From contig NZ_QJJU01000001.1 in assembly GCF_003201655.1 (NCBI RefSeq), positions 62,001 to 126,000 of the forward strand: a stretch of DNA of 64,000 nucleotides, read 5' to 3'. Positions within the stretch are counted from its first letter, which is position 1. Each line of letters opens with the position of its first letter. The DNA comes from Mycolicibacterium moriokaense. GTDB taxonomy: Bacteria > Actinomycetota > Actinomycetes > Mycobacteriales > Mycobacteriaceae. Both the position numbers and the translations under genes were made by a program. This document shows, piece by piece, positions 48,090 to 57,491 of the stretch. The notes beneath the pieces were generated by a model. That model was not told where the DNA came from and did no database searches. It worked only from the letters and a program-made list of their open reading frames with translations.

Positions 48090-49277
48090 ATGACAGACAC
48101 CCCGGCAGAAGTAGTCGAATCGATCGACCCACCAAGGCGATCGCGACATTGGCGCCGCTTGGTCGTCGTGCTCGCCATCATGCTGCTGCTGTTCGGTGTG
48201 CCGTGGTGGACGTTGCTTGCGGCTGGCGCCGCCTGGCCGACGGCCGTCTTCGTGGTCGGCACGCTGCTGTTTGTCGCGGCCTTCGCCGCACTGCCGCTGT
48301 TGATGATGCTGGGCCACGGCCGCCGACATCTCGACTGGGCCGCCTCTGCAGGTGACGCATTGTTGGGCGCGGCCTGGATCATGTTCGTCTGGTCGGTGCT
48401 GGGCCAGTTGTTGCGGCTGGCGTTGCTCATCGCGGGGGTCGAGGATCCGGCGCGTGGACGGTTGGTCGCGGGAGCCGTCCTGGCCGCGGTGATGGTGTTC
48501 CTCGTGTGGGGTTACGCCGAGGCGATGCGCGTTCCGCGCGTCAGGAAGCTCGATGTCGCCATCGCCCGGCTCGGTAGCGGTCTGGATGGTCTGCGCGTCG
48601 CGCTGATCACCGACACGCACTACGGGCCGATCGATCGCGCACGGTGGTCGGCGTCCGTCGTCGCGCGGGTCAACGAACTCGACGCGGACGTCGTGTGCCA
48701 CGTCGGCGACATCGCTGACGGAACGGTGGACATCCGCGAGGAGCAGGCGCGTCCGCTCGCGTCGGTGGCGGCGAGGTCTGCCCGCGTGTACGTCACCGGC
48801 AACCACGAGTACTTCAGCGAGGCGCAAGGCTGGCTCGACTACATGGAGAGCATCGGCTGGGCTGCCCTGCACAACCGACACATCACCGTCGAACGCGATG
48901 GTGCCCGGCTCATCGTCGCCGGAGTGGATGACGCCACCGCCGAGGCGTCAGGCGTCCGCGGACACGGCGCGAATCTTGAGTCCGCCCTCACGGGAGCCGA
49001 CCCGTCACTGCCGGTCCTTCTCCTCGCACATCAACCCAAACAGGTCGCGCACGCGATGCGGGCCGGCGTCGATCTCCAGGTCTCGGGCCACACTCACGGC
49101 GGTCAGATCTGGCCGTTCAACTTTCTCGTCCGATTGGATCAACCGGTAGTGCAGGGTCTGAGTCGACACGGTGAGCGAACTCAGCTGTACACGAGCCGCG
49201 GAACCGGATTCTGGGGCCCGCCCTTTCGGGTTTTCGCGCCCAGTGAGATCACCCTGCTGACCCTTCGTCGCGCATAA
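48090..49277 (+). CDS. membrane-anchored metallophosphoesterase
   Basis: A 395-residue protein with four N-terminal helices (residues 20-165) and a calcineurin-like phosphoesterase domain: ALITDTHYG (D-x-H), VVCHVGDIAD (GD), VTGNHEYF (GNHE), LLLAHQPK and VSGHTHGGQIWP (GHxH), which together bind two metals. The membrane part suggests a lipid or envelope phosphoester substrate, not known. ATG 48090 follows a GAGG ribosome-binding site; the frame is open from 48009. It is divergent from the GH6 gene. Confidence 0.88.
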   Translation: MTDTPAEVVESIDPPRRSRHWRRLVVVLAIMLLLFGVPWWTLLAAGAAWPTAVFVVGTLLFVAAFAALPLLMMLGHGRRHLDWAASAGDALLGAAWIMFVWSVLGQLLRLALLIAGVEDPARGRLVAGAVLAAVMVFLVWGYAEAMRVPRVRKLDVAIARLGSGLDGLRVALITDTHYGPIDRARWSASVVARVNELDADVVCHVGDIADGTVDIREEQARPLASVAARSARVYVTGNHEYFSEAQGWLDYMESIGWAALHNRHITVERDGARLIVAGVDDATAEASGVRGHGANLESALTGADPSLPVLLLAHQPKQVAHAMRAGVDLQVSGHTHGGQIWPFNFLVRLDQPVVQGLSRHGERTQLYTSRGTGFWGPPFRVFAPSEITLLTLRRA

Positions 49278-49368
49278 AGACTTCCGCGTTGGATGTCGAG
49301 AACGCCGTGACGGCTCCGTCCCAGGGGTGAGCGACCAACTAGGGTCGCCATCCTGAAGGGAGAAACCC

Positions 49369-49776
49369 GTGGCCAAGTACCTATTCCTCAAGCACTACCG
49401 AGGCGCACCTGCGGCCGTCAACAACGTGCCGATGGACGAGTGGACGCCCGACGAGGTCCAGGCGCACATCCAGTACATGAACGACTTCGCGAAGCGCCTG
49501 CAAGAGAACGGCGAATACGTCGACAGCCAGGCCCTGGCGCCCGACGGCGCCTGGATCCGTTCCGACGGCGAGGGCAAGCCGCCCGTTACCGACGGCCCCT
49601 TCGCGGAGACCAAGGACCTGATCGCCGGCTGGATGATCATCGACGTCGACTCGTATGAGCGCGCCGTCGAGCTGGCCGGCGAATTGTCCGCAGCACCCGG
49701 CGCGGGCGGCAAGCCCATCCACGAGTGGCTCGAGGTGCGGTCGTTCCTGACCGCAGCGCCGAAATTCACCGACTAG
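49369..49776 (+). CDS. YCII-related (DGPF) domain protein
   Basis: A 135-residue YCII/DGPF protein (AKYLFLKHYRGAPAAV, VTDGPFAETKDLIAGWMIID). The DGPF segment names the family. GTG 49369 follows GAAGGGAGAAA. These proteins are typically encoded next to ECF42-type sigma factors, as here, where the sigma gene begins directly after its stop codon. The biochemical function is unclear. Confidence 0.9.
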   Translation: MAKYLFLKHYRGAPAAVNNVPMDEWTPDEVQAHIQYMNDFAKRLQENGEYVDSQALAPDGAWIRSDGEGKPPVTDGPFAETKDLIAGWMIIDVDSYERAVELAGELSAAPGAGGKPIHEWLEVRSFLTAAPKFTD

Positions 49777-50952
49777 ATGGCCGCCGATGCGGTGGATGAG
49801 ACCCAGCTGCGGGACCTGATTCCCGGCGTGCTCGCGGCCCTCGTCCACCGCGGGGCGGACTTCGCGACCGCCGAGGACGCGGTCCAGGAAGCGCTCGTTC
49901 GCGCCATTGAAAGGTGGGGGACGTGGTCCGATCAATATCCCGACGACCCCAAGGGCTGGCTGATCACCACCGCGTGGCGCCGCTTCATCGATCTCGCGCG
50001 ATCCGACTCGGCACGGCACAACCGCGAATTCCGAGCGACAGATGAGCCGCCGCCCGGACCGACCGAATCCGCAGACGACACGCTTCAGCTTTACTTTCTG
50101 TGCGCGCACCCGAGCCTCAGCCCGGCGTCGGCCGTGGCCCTGACGCTGCGTGCCGTCGGCGGGCTCACCACTCGCCAGATCGCGCAGGCGTACCTCGTGC
50201 CCGAATCGACGATGGCTCAGCGGATCAGCCGCGCCAAACGCACGGTGAGCGACGTCCGGCTTGATCGCGCAGGAGACTTGCGCACCGTCCTCCGAACGCT
50301 GTACCTCGTGTTCAACGAGGGCTACACCGGCGACGTCGACCTCGCTGCGGAAGCGATCCGACTGGCCCGTCAGCTCGCCGCGACCACCGACGACGCGGAG
50401 GTCGCGGGACTCCTCGCCCTCTTCCTGCTCCACCACGCCAGACGCCCGGCTCGCACTAGCGCCGACGGCAGCCTCGTGCCGCTGGCCGAGCAGGACCGCG
50501 GCCTGTGGCGGCGCGACCTGATCGCCGAGGGCGTGGCCGTGCTCCAGGCTGCGCTGGCCCGCGATCGGCTCGGGGAGTATCAGGCGCAGGCCGCGATCGC
50601 TGCGCTGCACGCCGACGCGCAGACAGCCGACGAGACCGACTGGGTGCAGATCGTCGAGTGGTACGACGAGCTCGTCACCCTGACCGACAGCCCGGTGGTG
50701 CGGCTCAATCGCGCCGTCGCCGTCGGTGAGGCCGACGGACCGCAGGCGGGGCTTGCCGCCCTCGCTGAACTCGACTCAATGCTCCCGCGGTACACAGCTG
50801 CGGCCGCCTATCTCCATGAGCGGGCAGGCGATATCACCACGGCGGCAACGCTTTACGTGGAGGCTGCCGCAAAGGCGCATAACGTCGCCGAGCGCAACCA
50901 CCTGACGCTCAAGGCGGCCACCCTGCGCCACCGCCTCTCGGGCCCCGTCTAG
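49777..50952 (+). CDS. ECF42-type RNA polymerase sigma factor with C-terminal DUF6596/TPR-like extension
   Basis: A 391-residue sigma factor. Region 2 ([40 protein letters not shown]) and region 4 ([35 protein letters not shown]) are followed by a 200-residue helical extension ([20 protein letters not shown], ...[22 protein letters not shown]). This layout, with no anti-sigma gene and a DGPF protein upstream, defines the ECF42 group. It starts right after the TAG of the YCII gene. It overlaps the convergent L,D-transpeptidase gene by 4 bp (CTAG). Confidence 0.92.
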   Translation: MAADAVDETQLRDLIPGVLAALVHRGADFATAEDAVQEALVRAIERWGTWSDQYPDDPKGWLITTAWRRFIDLARSDSARHNREFRATDEPPPGPTESADDTLQLYFLCAHPSLSPASAVALTLRAVGGLTTRQIAQAYLVPESTMAQRISRAKRTVSDVRLDRAGDLRTVLRTLYLVFNEGYTGDVDLAAEAIRLARQLAATTDDAEVAGLLALFLLHHARRPARTSADGSLVPLAEQDRGLWRRDLIAEGVAVLQAALARDRLGEYQAQAAIAALHADAQTADETDWVQIVEWYDELVTLTDSPVVRLNRAVAVGEADGPQAGLAALAELDSMLPRYTAAAAYLHERAGDITTAATLYVEAAAKAHNVAERNHLTLKAATLRHRLSGPV

Positions 50953-51797
50953 AGCTGCCAGTCCTGAGCGCCGTCGTCTTGGGTGTAGGAACCGACGGAG
51001 TTGGTTACCACGATTGGATCACCCTCACCGAAGTTGTCATAGAACCACTTCGCGTCGGCGGGGCTGACATTGATGCAGCCATGGCTCACGTTCCGCTCGC
51101 CTTGGTCGGCCACCGACCATGGCGCACTGTGCACGTAGTTGCCGCTGTTGTCGAACCGGACGGCGAGCTGCACATGCACTCGATAGCCGTCCGGCGACGT
51201 GTTCGGCACTCCATAGGTCGCCGAATCCATCACGACGTCAGGGGATTTCGCTTGAACGTAGTAGGTGCCATCCGGGGTGTCGTGGCCCGGTTTGCCCATC
51301 GATATTGGGAAGGTCTGCTCCACGTCTGCGTTGCGCGTGATCGTCATCGTGTGCGTGTCGTTATCGGCCGTCGCGATAAGCGCGTCCCCGGTCGAGAAGG
51401 TTGACTCCGTCCCGGCTGCATCGATATTGACTACCGTGTGCGCAGGCCAGAAGTCGTATGGCCGCCATCGCACTTGGGAGGCATTCATCCAGTAGAACTT
51501 CCCGGGAACCGGCGGGTCCGATGAGATTTGAATCGCCTGTTCCGCTGCGGCTTGGTCGGCGACAGGAGTAGCGAAGTTGATCACGACCGGCATCGCGACG
51601 CCGACCGTTGTGCCGTCGGCCGGCCTGATGGTCGGTGATGCAAATGGTGCGGTGCCGGTGAAGGCGGGCTGCGCGTCATCCGTCGGCGCCGAAACGTCGA
51701 GTTCCGGGTCCGCCAGCGCGTGCGGCACCACCCCGCCTGCGGCTACGAGTATCGCCACCACGCCCAACACGGCTGCCATCCGACTACTCACGTACAT
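50949..51797 (-). CDS. L,D-transpeptidase (YkuD), LdtA type
   Basis: A 282-residue exported enzyme. The signal segment ([20 protein letters not shown], cleavage near ALA-DPE) is followed by an immunoglobulin-like domain ([20 protein letters not shown]) and the YkuD catalytic domain with H-x15-SHGCxN ([20 protein letters not shown]; catalytic Cys in SHGC). It makes 3-3 crosslinks in peptidoglycan. Length and single Ig domain resemble LdtMt1. Start uncertain: ATG 51797 or the in-frame codon at 51824. Confidence 0.92.
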   Translation of the reverse strand: MYVSSRMAAVLGVVAILVAAGGVVPHALADPELDVSAPTDDAQPAFTGTAPFASPTIRPADGTTVGVAMPVVINFATPVADQAAAEQAIQISSDPPVPGKFYWMNASQVRWRPYDFWPAHTVVNIDAAGTESTFSTGDALIATADNDTHTMTITRNADVEQTFPISMGKPGHDTPDGTYYVQAKSPDVVMDSATYGVPNTSPDGYRVHVQLAVRFDNSGNYVHSAPWSVADQGERNVSHGCINVSPADAKWFYDNFGEGDPIVVTNSVGSYTQDDGAQDWQL

Positions 51798-51886
51798 CAA
51801 AATAGAGTTACCTGCTTGTGCCACAGGGGCATCAAGGATGGATGTCGATTCGATAGCAACAGTTTCGCCGCCGGAGCAGCTCTAAG

Positions 51887-52717
51887 CTAGCCGCGATACT
51901 GAGCGACCAGCGCGGCGTACTCGTCGAGCAAGCGAAGTGATTCGTCGAGCGGCTTGGTGGGCAGCAGCAGGGCCACCTGCCCGAACCCCAGATCTTCGAC
52001 GGCGTGCCAGTAGTCGTGATCGGCGGGTGTGCCGAACTGCGCAAGGGGGACGTCGTGCCCGGCGCCCTCGCGGAGCGAAGCGATGCGCTTGCCCAGATGT
52101 TCAACTGGGAGTGGGTTGGAAATCCAGCCCGCCTCGTGTCGGATCACCCGCTTGACGGTGGCGTCGGAGTCGCCGCCGATGTAGATGGGCGGGTGCGGCT
52201 TTTGGACCGGCTTTGGGCGGATGTACGACGGATCGAAGTCGACGTACTTTCCGTGGTACTCGGCAGGTTCGGTCGTCCACAGCGCCCTGATGGCCTCGAT
52301 GCGCTCGTCGAGCAGCGCACCCCGCGTCTTCGGGTCGGTGCCGTGGTTGCTCAACTCCTCAATGTTCCAGCCGGCGCCCACGCCGAACACGAACCGGCCA
52401 CCGGAGATCAGATCGATGCTCGCGGCCTCTTTCGCCGTGATGATCGGATCACGCTGAATCAGCAATGCGATCCCGGTGAACAGCTCGATCTTGGAAGTCA
52501 CCGCCGCCGCTGCAGCGAGGGTGACGAACGGGTCCAGCGTCCGGTAGTAGATCGACGGCAACTCGCCACCCATCGGATAGGCCGACTCCCGGCTTGCCGG
52601 AATGTGGGTGTGCTCGGCGATCACCAGCGAGTCGAAACCCCGCTCCTCAATCGCACGCGCCAGCGATATCGCATCGATACCGTCGTCGGTCACAAACGTG
52701 GAGATCCCGATCTTCAT
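51887..52717 (-). CDS. LLM class F420-dependent oxidoreductase
   Basis: A 276-residue luciferase-like protein (MKIGISTFVTDDGIDAISLA; GGRFVFGVGAGWNIEELSNH; PPIYIGGDSDATVKRVIRHE). The GVGAGWN and YIGGDS segments mark the F420 branch. ATG 52717 has GGGAAG 6 bp upstream; the frame is open to 52864. Substrate unknown. It is divergent from the response regulator gene. Confidence 0.88.
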   Translation of the reverse strand: MKIGISTFVTDDGIDAISLARAIEERGFDSLVIAEHTHIPASRESAYPMGGELPSIYYRTLDPFVTLAAAAAVTSKIELFTGIALLIQRDPIITAKEAASIDLISGGRFVFGVGAGWNIEELSNHGTDPKTRGALLDERIEAIRALWTTEPAEYHGKYVDFDPSYIRPKPVQKPHPPIYIGGDSDATVKRVIRHEAGWISNPLPVEHLGKRIASLREGAGHDVPLAQFGTPADHDYWHAVEDLGFGQVALLLPTKPLDESLRLLDEYAALVAQYRG

Positions 52718-52772
52718 ACGCCACTTCCCTTGGTCGACACCGTTTGGGTGAACCCCCGTCACCACGAGAGTA

Positions 52773-52786
52773 TTCCCAGTTGGGAA
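52773..52786. promoter_or_regulatory. palindrome in the LLM/response regulator divergent gap
   Basis: TTCCCA-GT-TGGGAA, followed by CCAAACTGG and CCAACTTGG within the next 30 bp. Repeated CCAAxxTGG-like motifs between divergent genes suggest a regulator-binding region; the cognate protein is unknown. Confidence 0.35.
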
Positions 52787-52907
52787 GGACCAAACTGGCC
52801 GTCCAACTTGGCTCGGCGGGCGAGATAATTCGAAAACTCGACACTGACGGCTTCCGGCAAGCATCGTGATCGGTGATCATGATCGACAGGGGAGGGACGA
52901 CGGCGAC

Positions 52908-53579
52908 GTGAGTGATCGAATTTCGATCGTCATCGCAGAGGATTCGCTGCTGTTGCGGGACAGCGTCTCCCGGGCGCTGTCGGTGGACCCCGACGTAACC
53001 GTCGTCGGTGCGGCCGAGGATTACGACTCCGCGGTCGAACTCGTCGAAGCGCATCGACCGACGATTCTGGTTACCGACGTTCGGATGCCACCCACGTCGA
53101 CCGATGAGGGGATTCGGCTGGCGCAGTGGATGCGCACCGCGCATCCGGACACCGGGGTGATCGTGCTGTCGAACTACGCCGACCCGAGCTACGCGGCCGG
53201 GTTGCTTGAGGGCGGTACGGCGGGCCGGGGGTATCTGCTGAAAGAGCGGATCTCGCACTTCGAGGAACTAGCCGACGCAGTGCGCCAGGTGGGCGGCGGC
53301 GGGACGGTACTCGATCCGCTGGTGGTCGAGGCGCTGCTCGCTCAGCCTCGTTCTGCCACAGCCCTGAGCCGCCTGACCGCGAGGGAACGCGAGGTGCTCA
53401 CCGAATTGGCAACCGGCTTCAGCAATCGAACGGTCGCGCAACGGCTGGTGGTGTCCCAACGGGCGGTGGAAAAGCACATCAATTCGATCTTCGCCAAGCT
53501 GGAACTGACCCCCGACGATTCTGTCGATCGGCGGGTCAAAGCCGTGCTGATGTTCCTCCAGAACGATGGAACGGCGTGA
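52908..53579 (+). CDS. NarL/LuxR family response regulator
   Basis: A 223-residue two-domain response regulator. The receiver (residues 1-120) has the acidic pair in IAEDS, the phospho-acceptor Asp in ILVTDVRMPP and Lys in YLLKERI. The LuxR HTH (about 150-215) contains LTAREREVLTELATGFSNRT and SQRAVEKHINSIFAKLEL. GTG 52908 follows GGGGAGGG. Downstream lie a receiver-only protein, a HisKA_3 kinase and a cyclase, likely one signalling unit. Confidence 0.9.
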   Translation: MSDRISIVIAEDSLLLRDSVSRALSVDPDVTVVGAAEDYDSAVELVEAHRPTILVTDVRMPPTSTDEGIRLAQWMRTAHPDTGVIVLSNYADPSYAAGLLEGGTAGRGYLLKERISHFEELADAVRQVGGGGTVLDPLVVEALLAQPRSATALSRLTAREREVLTELATGFSNRTVAQRLVVSQRAVEKHINSIFAKLELTPDDSVDRRVKAVLMFLQNDGTA

Positions 53580-53604
53580 TCGTGGGCCGCACGCGATCGA
53601 AGAA

Positions 53605-53619
53605 GGTGGTGTGTACACC
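53605..53619. promoter_or_regulatory. 15-bp site GGTGGTGTGTACACC, copy 1
   Basis: GGTGGTGTGTACACC contains the near-palindrome TGGTGTGTACACCA and lies between the two response regulator genes. Exactly the same 15 bp occur in reverse orientation at 55336-55350. A candidate binding site for the NarL-type regulator. Confidence 0.5.
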
Positions 53620-53655
53620 ATCGCGCGCGGCAAACCGCCTGGGCACCATGGGACG

Positions 53656-54030
53656 GTGTCGGAGAAGCTGGTGCGCGTCTGGGTCGTTGACGACCAGGCC
53701 AGTTTCCGGCGGGCAACTGCCGCCACTTTGGATGCAATGGACGACTTCGTGATGGCGGGCGAATGCGCGACAGGTGAATCCGCCGTCGAACTCATTCGCG
53801 ACGGTGACGCTGACATCGTGTTGATGGATGTCCACATGCCGGGAATGGGAGGAATCGAAGCCACCCGGCAAATCCATGCTGCGCTACCGGAACTGATGGT
53901 CGTGCTGATGTCGACCTACGACCTCGAGGACATTTCGGCGGCTGCCACAGGCTGCGGCGCCGCGGCTTACCTGCACAAGGAACACCTGAGTCCCGAACTG
54001 CTGAGTCGGATATGGCAGACGGCGGACTGA
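53656..54030 (+). CDS. single-domain response regulator (receiver only)
   Basis: A 124-residue receiver (VRVWVVDDQASFRRATAATL, Asp in ADIVLMDVHMPGMGG, Lys in AYLHKEHL) that ends at ELLSRIWQTAD without an output domain. GTG 53656 is preferred; a start at 53566 would overlap the preceding gene and absorb the 15-bp site. The 3' end overlaps the kinase gene by 19 bp, so it may be the direct phosphorylation partner or a competitor of the NarL-type regulator. Confidence 0.82.
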   Translation: MSEKLVRVWVVDDQASFRRATAATLDAMDDFVMAGECATGESAVELIRDGDADIVLMDVHMPGMGGIEATRQIHAALPELMVVLMSTYDLEDISAAATGCGAAAYLHKEHLSPELLSRIWQTAD

Positions 54031-55310
54031 AGTCCTCGGCGGACCATTTGGTGCCGCATTGGCGGGTACCGCAAGTGCTCCTCAACGCGGCAGTCCGCTC
54101 GTCGGATCTGCTGGGCCACGATCTGATCAACCGCTTCAGGGCGGAGCGCTACCTGGTGTTTCTTGGCGGGCATCTCGCTCTGTGGGCCAGCGCCGGCGTC
54201 GTGCTGCCGCTACTGGAGTACGCGTTCTGGTACCGAACGCCGTATGTGCTGCTGTTCGCGGCAGTCGGCGCCCCGCAATGCGTTGCATTGGCGGTCGGGC
54301 TGCGACTGGCTCGGCTCGAAAGATATTCGCAGTCGATCAGTCTGGTCTGCTATACGAATTGGATCAGCGCTGTCCTCGTGACGGTTATCAACCCCAACTT
54401 CCTTGCGGTGATGGCGCTGGTTGCCATTGTCCCAGTTGTCTTCGCGGAGCCCTATATACGCTGGCAACGGGGGCTGGCCTTCACCGTGATCACCGCGGTC
54501 TGCGTGTTGGCGATGGCGGCGCTGGCGCGCTTCCTTCCGATTCCGGAGGCGGTCCAACACGGGCCGCGCTGGCTCGAGACGCTCGTCATCGTTGTGGGTG
54601 TGCCGTTCAACGCTTTTCACCTCTTGGTGATCGTGTGGAACAACGCGGCGGCGCTGAGGACGTCTGAGGGACAACTCGCCGAACGTGCCACCGAACTTGT
54701 GGCCTCGCGCAACCGGTTGACCACTGCGGCCGACGAGGAACGGCGCCGCCTCGAACGTGACCTGCACGACGGCGCTCAGCAACACCTCGTCTCACTGTCG
54801 GTGCTCATTCAGCTTGCGCGCAAAGCCGAGCCCGACCGAGCCCAGGCGCTCTTGGCGGAAGCGTCCGACCTGGTGGAAACCGCGATCACGGAGATTCGCA
54901 GGCTCGCGCACGGCATCTACCCCCCGCTGCTGGTCAGCGGCGGTTTGAGTGAGGCATTGCCGACACTGGCCGCCCGCGCGACGGTGCCCGTGCACCTAGA
55001 ACTCAACGGCCTCGGCCGATACCCGTCTTCGACCGAAGCCGCGCTCTATTACTGCTGCAGCGAAGCACTGCAGAATGCCGCCAAACACGGCGGCCCAGCG
55101 ACCACGGTCGTTGTCGCGGCCCACGCCGACGAACAGACGCTCAACCTCGTGATCAGCGACACCGGCCGCGGGTTCGACAGCGCGATCATGGGGGTTGGAC
55201 TGACGAACATGACGGATCGGCTGTCGGCCATCGGCGGTGAACTCGTGATCGACACGGGGCCCGGACGAGGTACCCGCATCACCGCCACCGTCGACGCCGC
55301 CGGACGCTGA
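54012..55310 (+). CDS. membrane histidine kinase, HisKA_3 (NarX/DesK type)
   Basis: A 432-residue kinase. Six helices (residues about 45-210) have no large periplasmic sensor loop. The HisKA_3 dimerisation domain has the phospho-acceptor His in EERRRLERDLHDGAQQHL, and the HATPase domain has the N box in CSEALQNAAKHGG, G1 in VISDTGRGFD and G2 in MGVGLTNMTDRL. It is paired with the two upstream response regulators. With sensing in the membrane, the stimulus could be envelope state or a lipophilic compound, by analogy to DesK. Confidence 0.9.
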   Translation: MADGGLKSSADHLVPHWRVPQVLLNAAVRSSDLLGHDLINRFRAERYLVFLGGHLALWASAGVVLPLLEYAFWYRTPYVLLFAAVGAPQCVALAVGLRLARLERYSQSISLVCYTNWISAVLVTVINPNFLAVMALVAIVPVVFAEPYIRWQRGLAFTVITAVCVLAMAALARFLPIPEAVQHGPRWLETLVIVVGVPFNAFHLLVIVWNNAAALRTSEGQLAERATELVASRNRLTTAADEERRRLERDLHDGAQQHLVSLSVLIQLARKAEPDRAQALLAEASDLVETAITEIRRLAHGIYPPLLVSGGLSEALPTLAARATVPVHLELNGLGRYPSSTEAALYYCCSEALQNAAKHGGPATTVVVAAHADEQTLNLVISDTGRGFDSAIMGVGLTNMTDRLSAIGGELVIDTGPGRGTRITATVDAAGR

Positions 55311-55335
55311 GGCGGCCCGGGCACTCGCGCCAGGG

Positions 55336-55350
55336 GGTGTACACACCACC
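55336..55350. promoter_or_regulatory. 15-bp site, copy 2 in reverse orientation
   Basis: GGTGTACACACCACC, the exact reverse complement of 53605-53619, lies 25 bp after the histidine kinase stop and 107 bp before the preferred cyclase start. Confidence 0.5.
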
Positions 55351-55456
55351 GCGAACCGTGTTGCTGACACGGTTTCCACCAAAGCCCCGTCGCAGCAGGA
55401 TAGAGCCATATCGAAAAGCTCTGGCCGACAGCATGTTCAACGAACAGGGGGCGGAC

Positions 55457-56122
55457 ATGTCGATAGCCGAAAGTCGGATGCCGTCAGCATCGGCGCCGGA
55501 ATGCGTGAGCTTCCCACGACGACTCAGATTGGCGCCGAGGGACTTTCACGATCACAATGCGGAGCAGTCATTGCCGACCGGGACCGTGACCCTTCTGATG
55601 GCCGACGTCGAGGGCTCCACCCGGATCTGGGAATCGAAGCCCGACGAGATGGCGACGGCGCTCATCACCATGGATCGCGCGCTCGGCGACCTGATCCCCG
55701 CCCACAACGGCGTGCGGCCGATTGAGCAGGGTGAGGGAGACAGCTTCGTCGTGGCCTTCACTAATCCCAGCGATGCGGTGTCCTGCGCATTGGCCGTACA
55801 ACAGGCTGGCCTGTCGCCCATCCGGTTGCGGATTGGCGTGCACACCGGCGAAATACTGTTGCGCGACGAAGGCAATTACATGGGGCCGACGATCAACCGC
55901 GCGGCTCGCTTGCGCGACCTCGCCCACGGAGGCCAAACCGTCCTGTCGGGCACGACCAGCGATCTCGTCGGCAACCGGCTACCCGACCAGGCATGGTTGA
56001 TCGACTTCGGCCCTCAGGTGCTGCGCGACCTGCCCCGACCCGAGCGGGTGGCGCAGCTATGCCACCACGACCTGCACAACGATTTTCCACCGCTGCGAAC
56101 CGGTCCGACCAGGGTCTGCTGA
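55457..56122 (+). CDS. class III adenylate/guanylate cyclase domain protein
   Basis: A 221-residue protein that is mostly one class III cyclase catalytic domain (about residues 40-200): TVTLLMADVEGSTRIWESKP (metal-binding Asp), EQGEGDSFVVAF (second Asp region), IRLRIGVHTGEILLRDEGNY and MGPTINRAARLRDLAHGGQT. It resembles the N-terminal part of large mycobacterial cyclase-ATPase-LuxR proteins but stops after the cyclase domain. ATG 55457 follows AGGGGG. It probably makes cAMP and lies directly downstream of the two-component genes. Confidence 0.83.
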   Translation: MSIAESRMPSASAPECVSFPRRLRLAPRDFHDHNAEQSLPTGTVTLLMADVEGSTRIWESKPDEMATALITMDRALGDLIPAHNGVRPIEQGEGDSFVVAFTNPSDAVSCALAVQQAGLSPIRLRIGVHTGEILLRDEGNYMGPTINRAARLRDLAHGGQTVLSGTTSDLVGNRLPDQAWLIDFGPQVLRDLPRPERVAQLCHHDLHNDFPPLRTGPTRVC

Positions 56123-56172
56123 CGAGCGGTTCGTTCAAGACGGGCGATGGCGGCCCAGCCGAGACTGTGGGT

Positions 56173-56823
56173 ATGAGTGACCAAACCTTCACCCCGGCCA
56201 TGGGCCGCTTCGCGCCGACCCGGCTCTACGATCCCGTTGTCGCGTTGACGCGTGAGCGTCTGTGGCGGGCCCTGGCTGTCATGTACGCCGCTCCGCGGCC
56301 CGATGATGTGATCGTCGATGTCGGCTGCGGCACTGGGTCGTTGGCGCTGTTGCTCAGTCGGGTGGAGCCGCGAGCCCAGATCATCGGAGTTGACCCCGAC
56401 AGCGATGTGCTCGCAGTGGCCCGGCAGAAAGCGGCCGGCTGCTCAGCGGTGCAGTGGCGAATCGGCATGGGTGACGCGCTGGTGGACTCCGTTGGCGCCG
56501 ACTCGGCGGACACCGTCGTGTCCAGCCTCGTGCTGCACCAGTGCCCGCTGCCGATGAAGCGGGCGGTGCTCGCCTCGATGTTCGCGGTACTGCGATCGGG
56601 CGGCCGGCTGGTGATCGCCGACTATGGACGGCAGCGGACGAGCCTGATGCGCATGGCGTTCCGCATCGTGCAGCTCGCCGACGGGAAGGAGGACACGCAG
56701 CCTAACGCTGACGGGATCCTGCCAGAACTGCTGTCCGAGGCCGGATTTCGCGACGTGCGGGAAGCCGAGGTGGTGCCAACGGTCAGTGGTTCGATCTCGG
56801 TCTACGTGGCAGGCAAGGACTGA
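56173..56823 (+). CDS. class I SAM-dependent methyltransferase
   Basis: A 216-residue methyltransferase with motif I VDVGCGTGSLALLL, acidic end of beta-2 IGVDPDSDVL, and GDALVDSVGADSADTVVSSL. The region LRSGGRLVIADYGRQRTS is like UbiE/COQ5-type enzymes. The acceptor is unknown. ATG 56173; the upstream frame has no conservation. Its 3' end overlaps the convergent AraC gene by 22 bp. Confidence 0.85.
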   Translation: MSDQTFTPAMGRFAPTRLYDPVVALTRERLWRALAVMYAAPRPDDVIVDVGCGTGSLALLLSRVEPRAQIIGVDPDSDVLAVARQKAAGCSAVQWRIGMGDALVDSVGADSADTVVSSLVLHQCPLPMKRAVLASMFAVLRSGGRLVIADYGRQRTSLMRMAFRIVQLADGKEDTQPNADGILPELLSEAGFRDVREAEVVPTVSGSISVYVAGKD

Positions 56824-57491
56824 CCGCGGAGTATCGGCAGCACGGCAGAGGGAGTGACGCCCATCATCTCGCGCATCTGGCGAGTGAGGTGCGCCTGGTC
56901 GGCGAAGCCAGCCGTGATCGCAGCATCGGCCAGCGACTGACCGTTCTGAAGTGCCTCGGTGGCGCGTCGCAGCCGCGTCCATACCCGCCAGCGCGCCAGC
57001 GGCATACCCAGTTGACTTCGCGCCAAGGCGCGCAGGCGCTGCGGTGAGAGGCCGACCATCGCGGCCAGGCTGGGCAACGAAACATGCTTGTCCACCAAGG
57101 CATTCAGCGCCTGCACCAGCCGCGGATCGAGTTCACCCGACCGCTGGATACCCGCCGGGCGGACCTCGTCCTCGGTCAGATCGCGCAATTCGGGGGCCGC
57201 TGTGATGCCGTTGGTGTAGCGCTGGCGCAGCCGGTCGGCGAACGCGCAATGGGGCTCGACGAAGTAGGTCAGCACGTCGAGTGTGGCCTGGAGGGAATGC
57301 CGCTCCATCGGTGCCACGACAAGTGCCGCAGCCCGGTGTTGGATGCCCCTTGCATCCACGACGGCGACGTCATCGCGCATTCTGATCACAATCTGAAAGG
57401 CGGCATGACGATGCAAGCTGCCCACTGTCGTCGGGCCGCGGTACACCGCGTAGCCCTCGCCGATGGTGAAGCGCGTGTTACCAGACACGGA
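56802..57491 (-). CDS. AraC family transcriptional regulator
   Basis: A 229-residue regulator (from GTG 57491). The C-terminal double HTH contains LPSLAAMVGLSPQRLRALAR and SLADAAITAGFADQAHLTRQ with the typical GFxDQxHLxRxFR-like end (TRQMREMMGVTPSAV). The N-terminal part (FTIGEGYAVYRGPTTVGSLH) looks like a cupin-type sensing domain. The frame is open to 57557. It overlaps the 3' end of the GH16 gene on the same strand, suggesting cotranscription. Confidence 0.85.
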   Translation of the reverse strand, partial: SVSGNTRFTIGEGYAVYRGPTTVGSLHRHAAFQIVIRMRDDVAVVDARGIQHRAAALVVAPMERHSLQATLDVLTYFVEPHCAFADRLRQRYTNGITAAPELRDLTEDEVRPAGIQRSGELDPRLVQALNALVDKHVSLPSLAAMVGLSPQRLRALARSQLGMPLARWRVWTRLRRATEALQNGQSLADAAITAGFADQAHLTRQMREMMGVTPSAVLPILRGQSLPAT

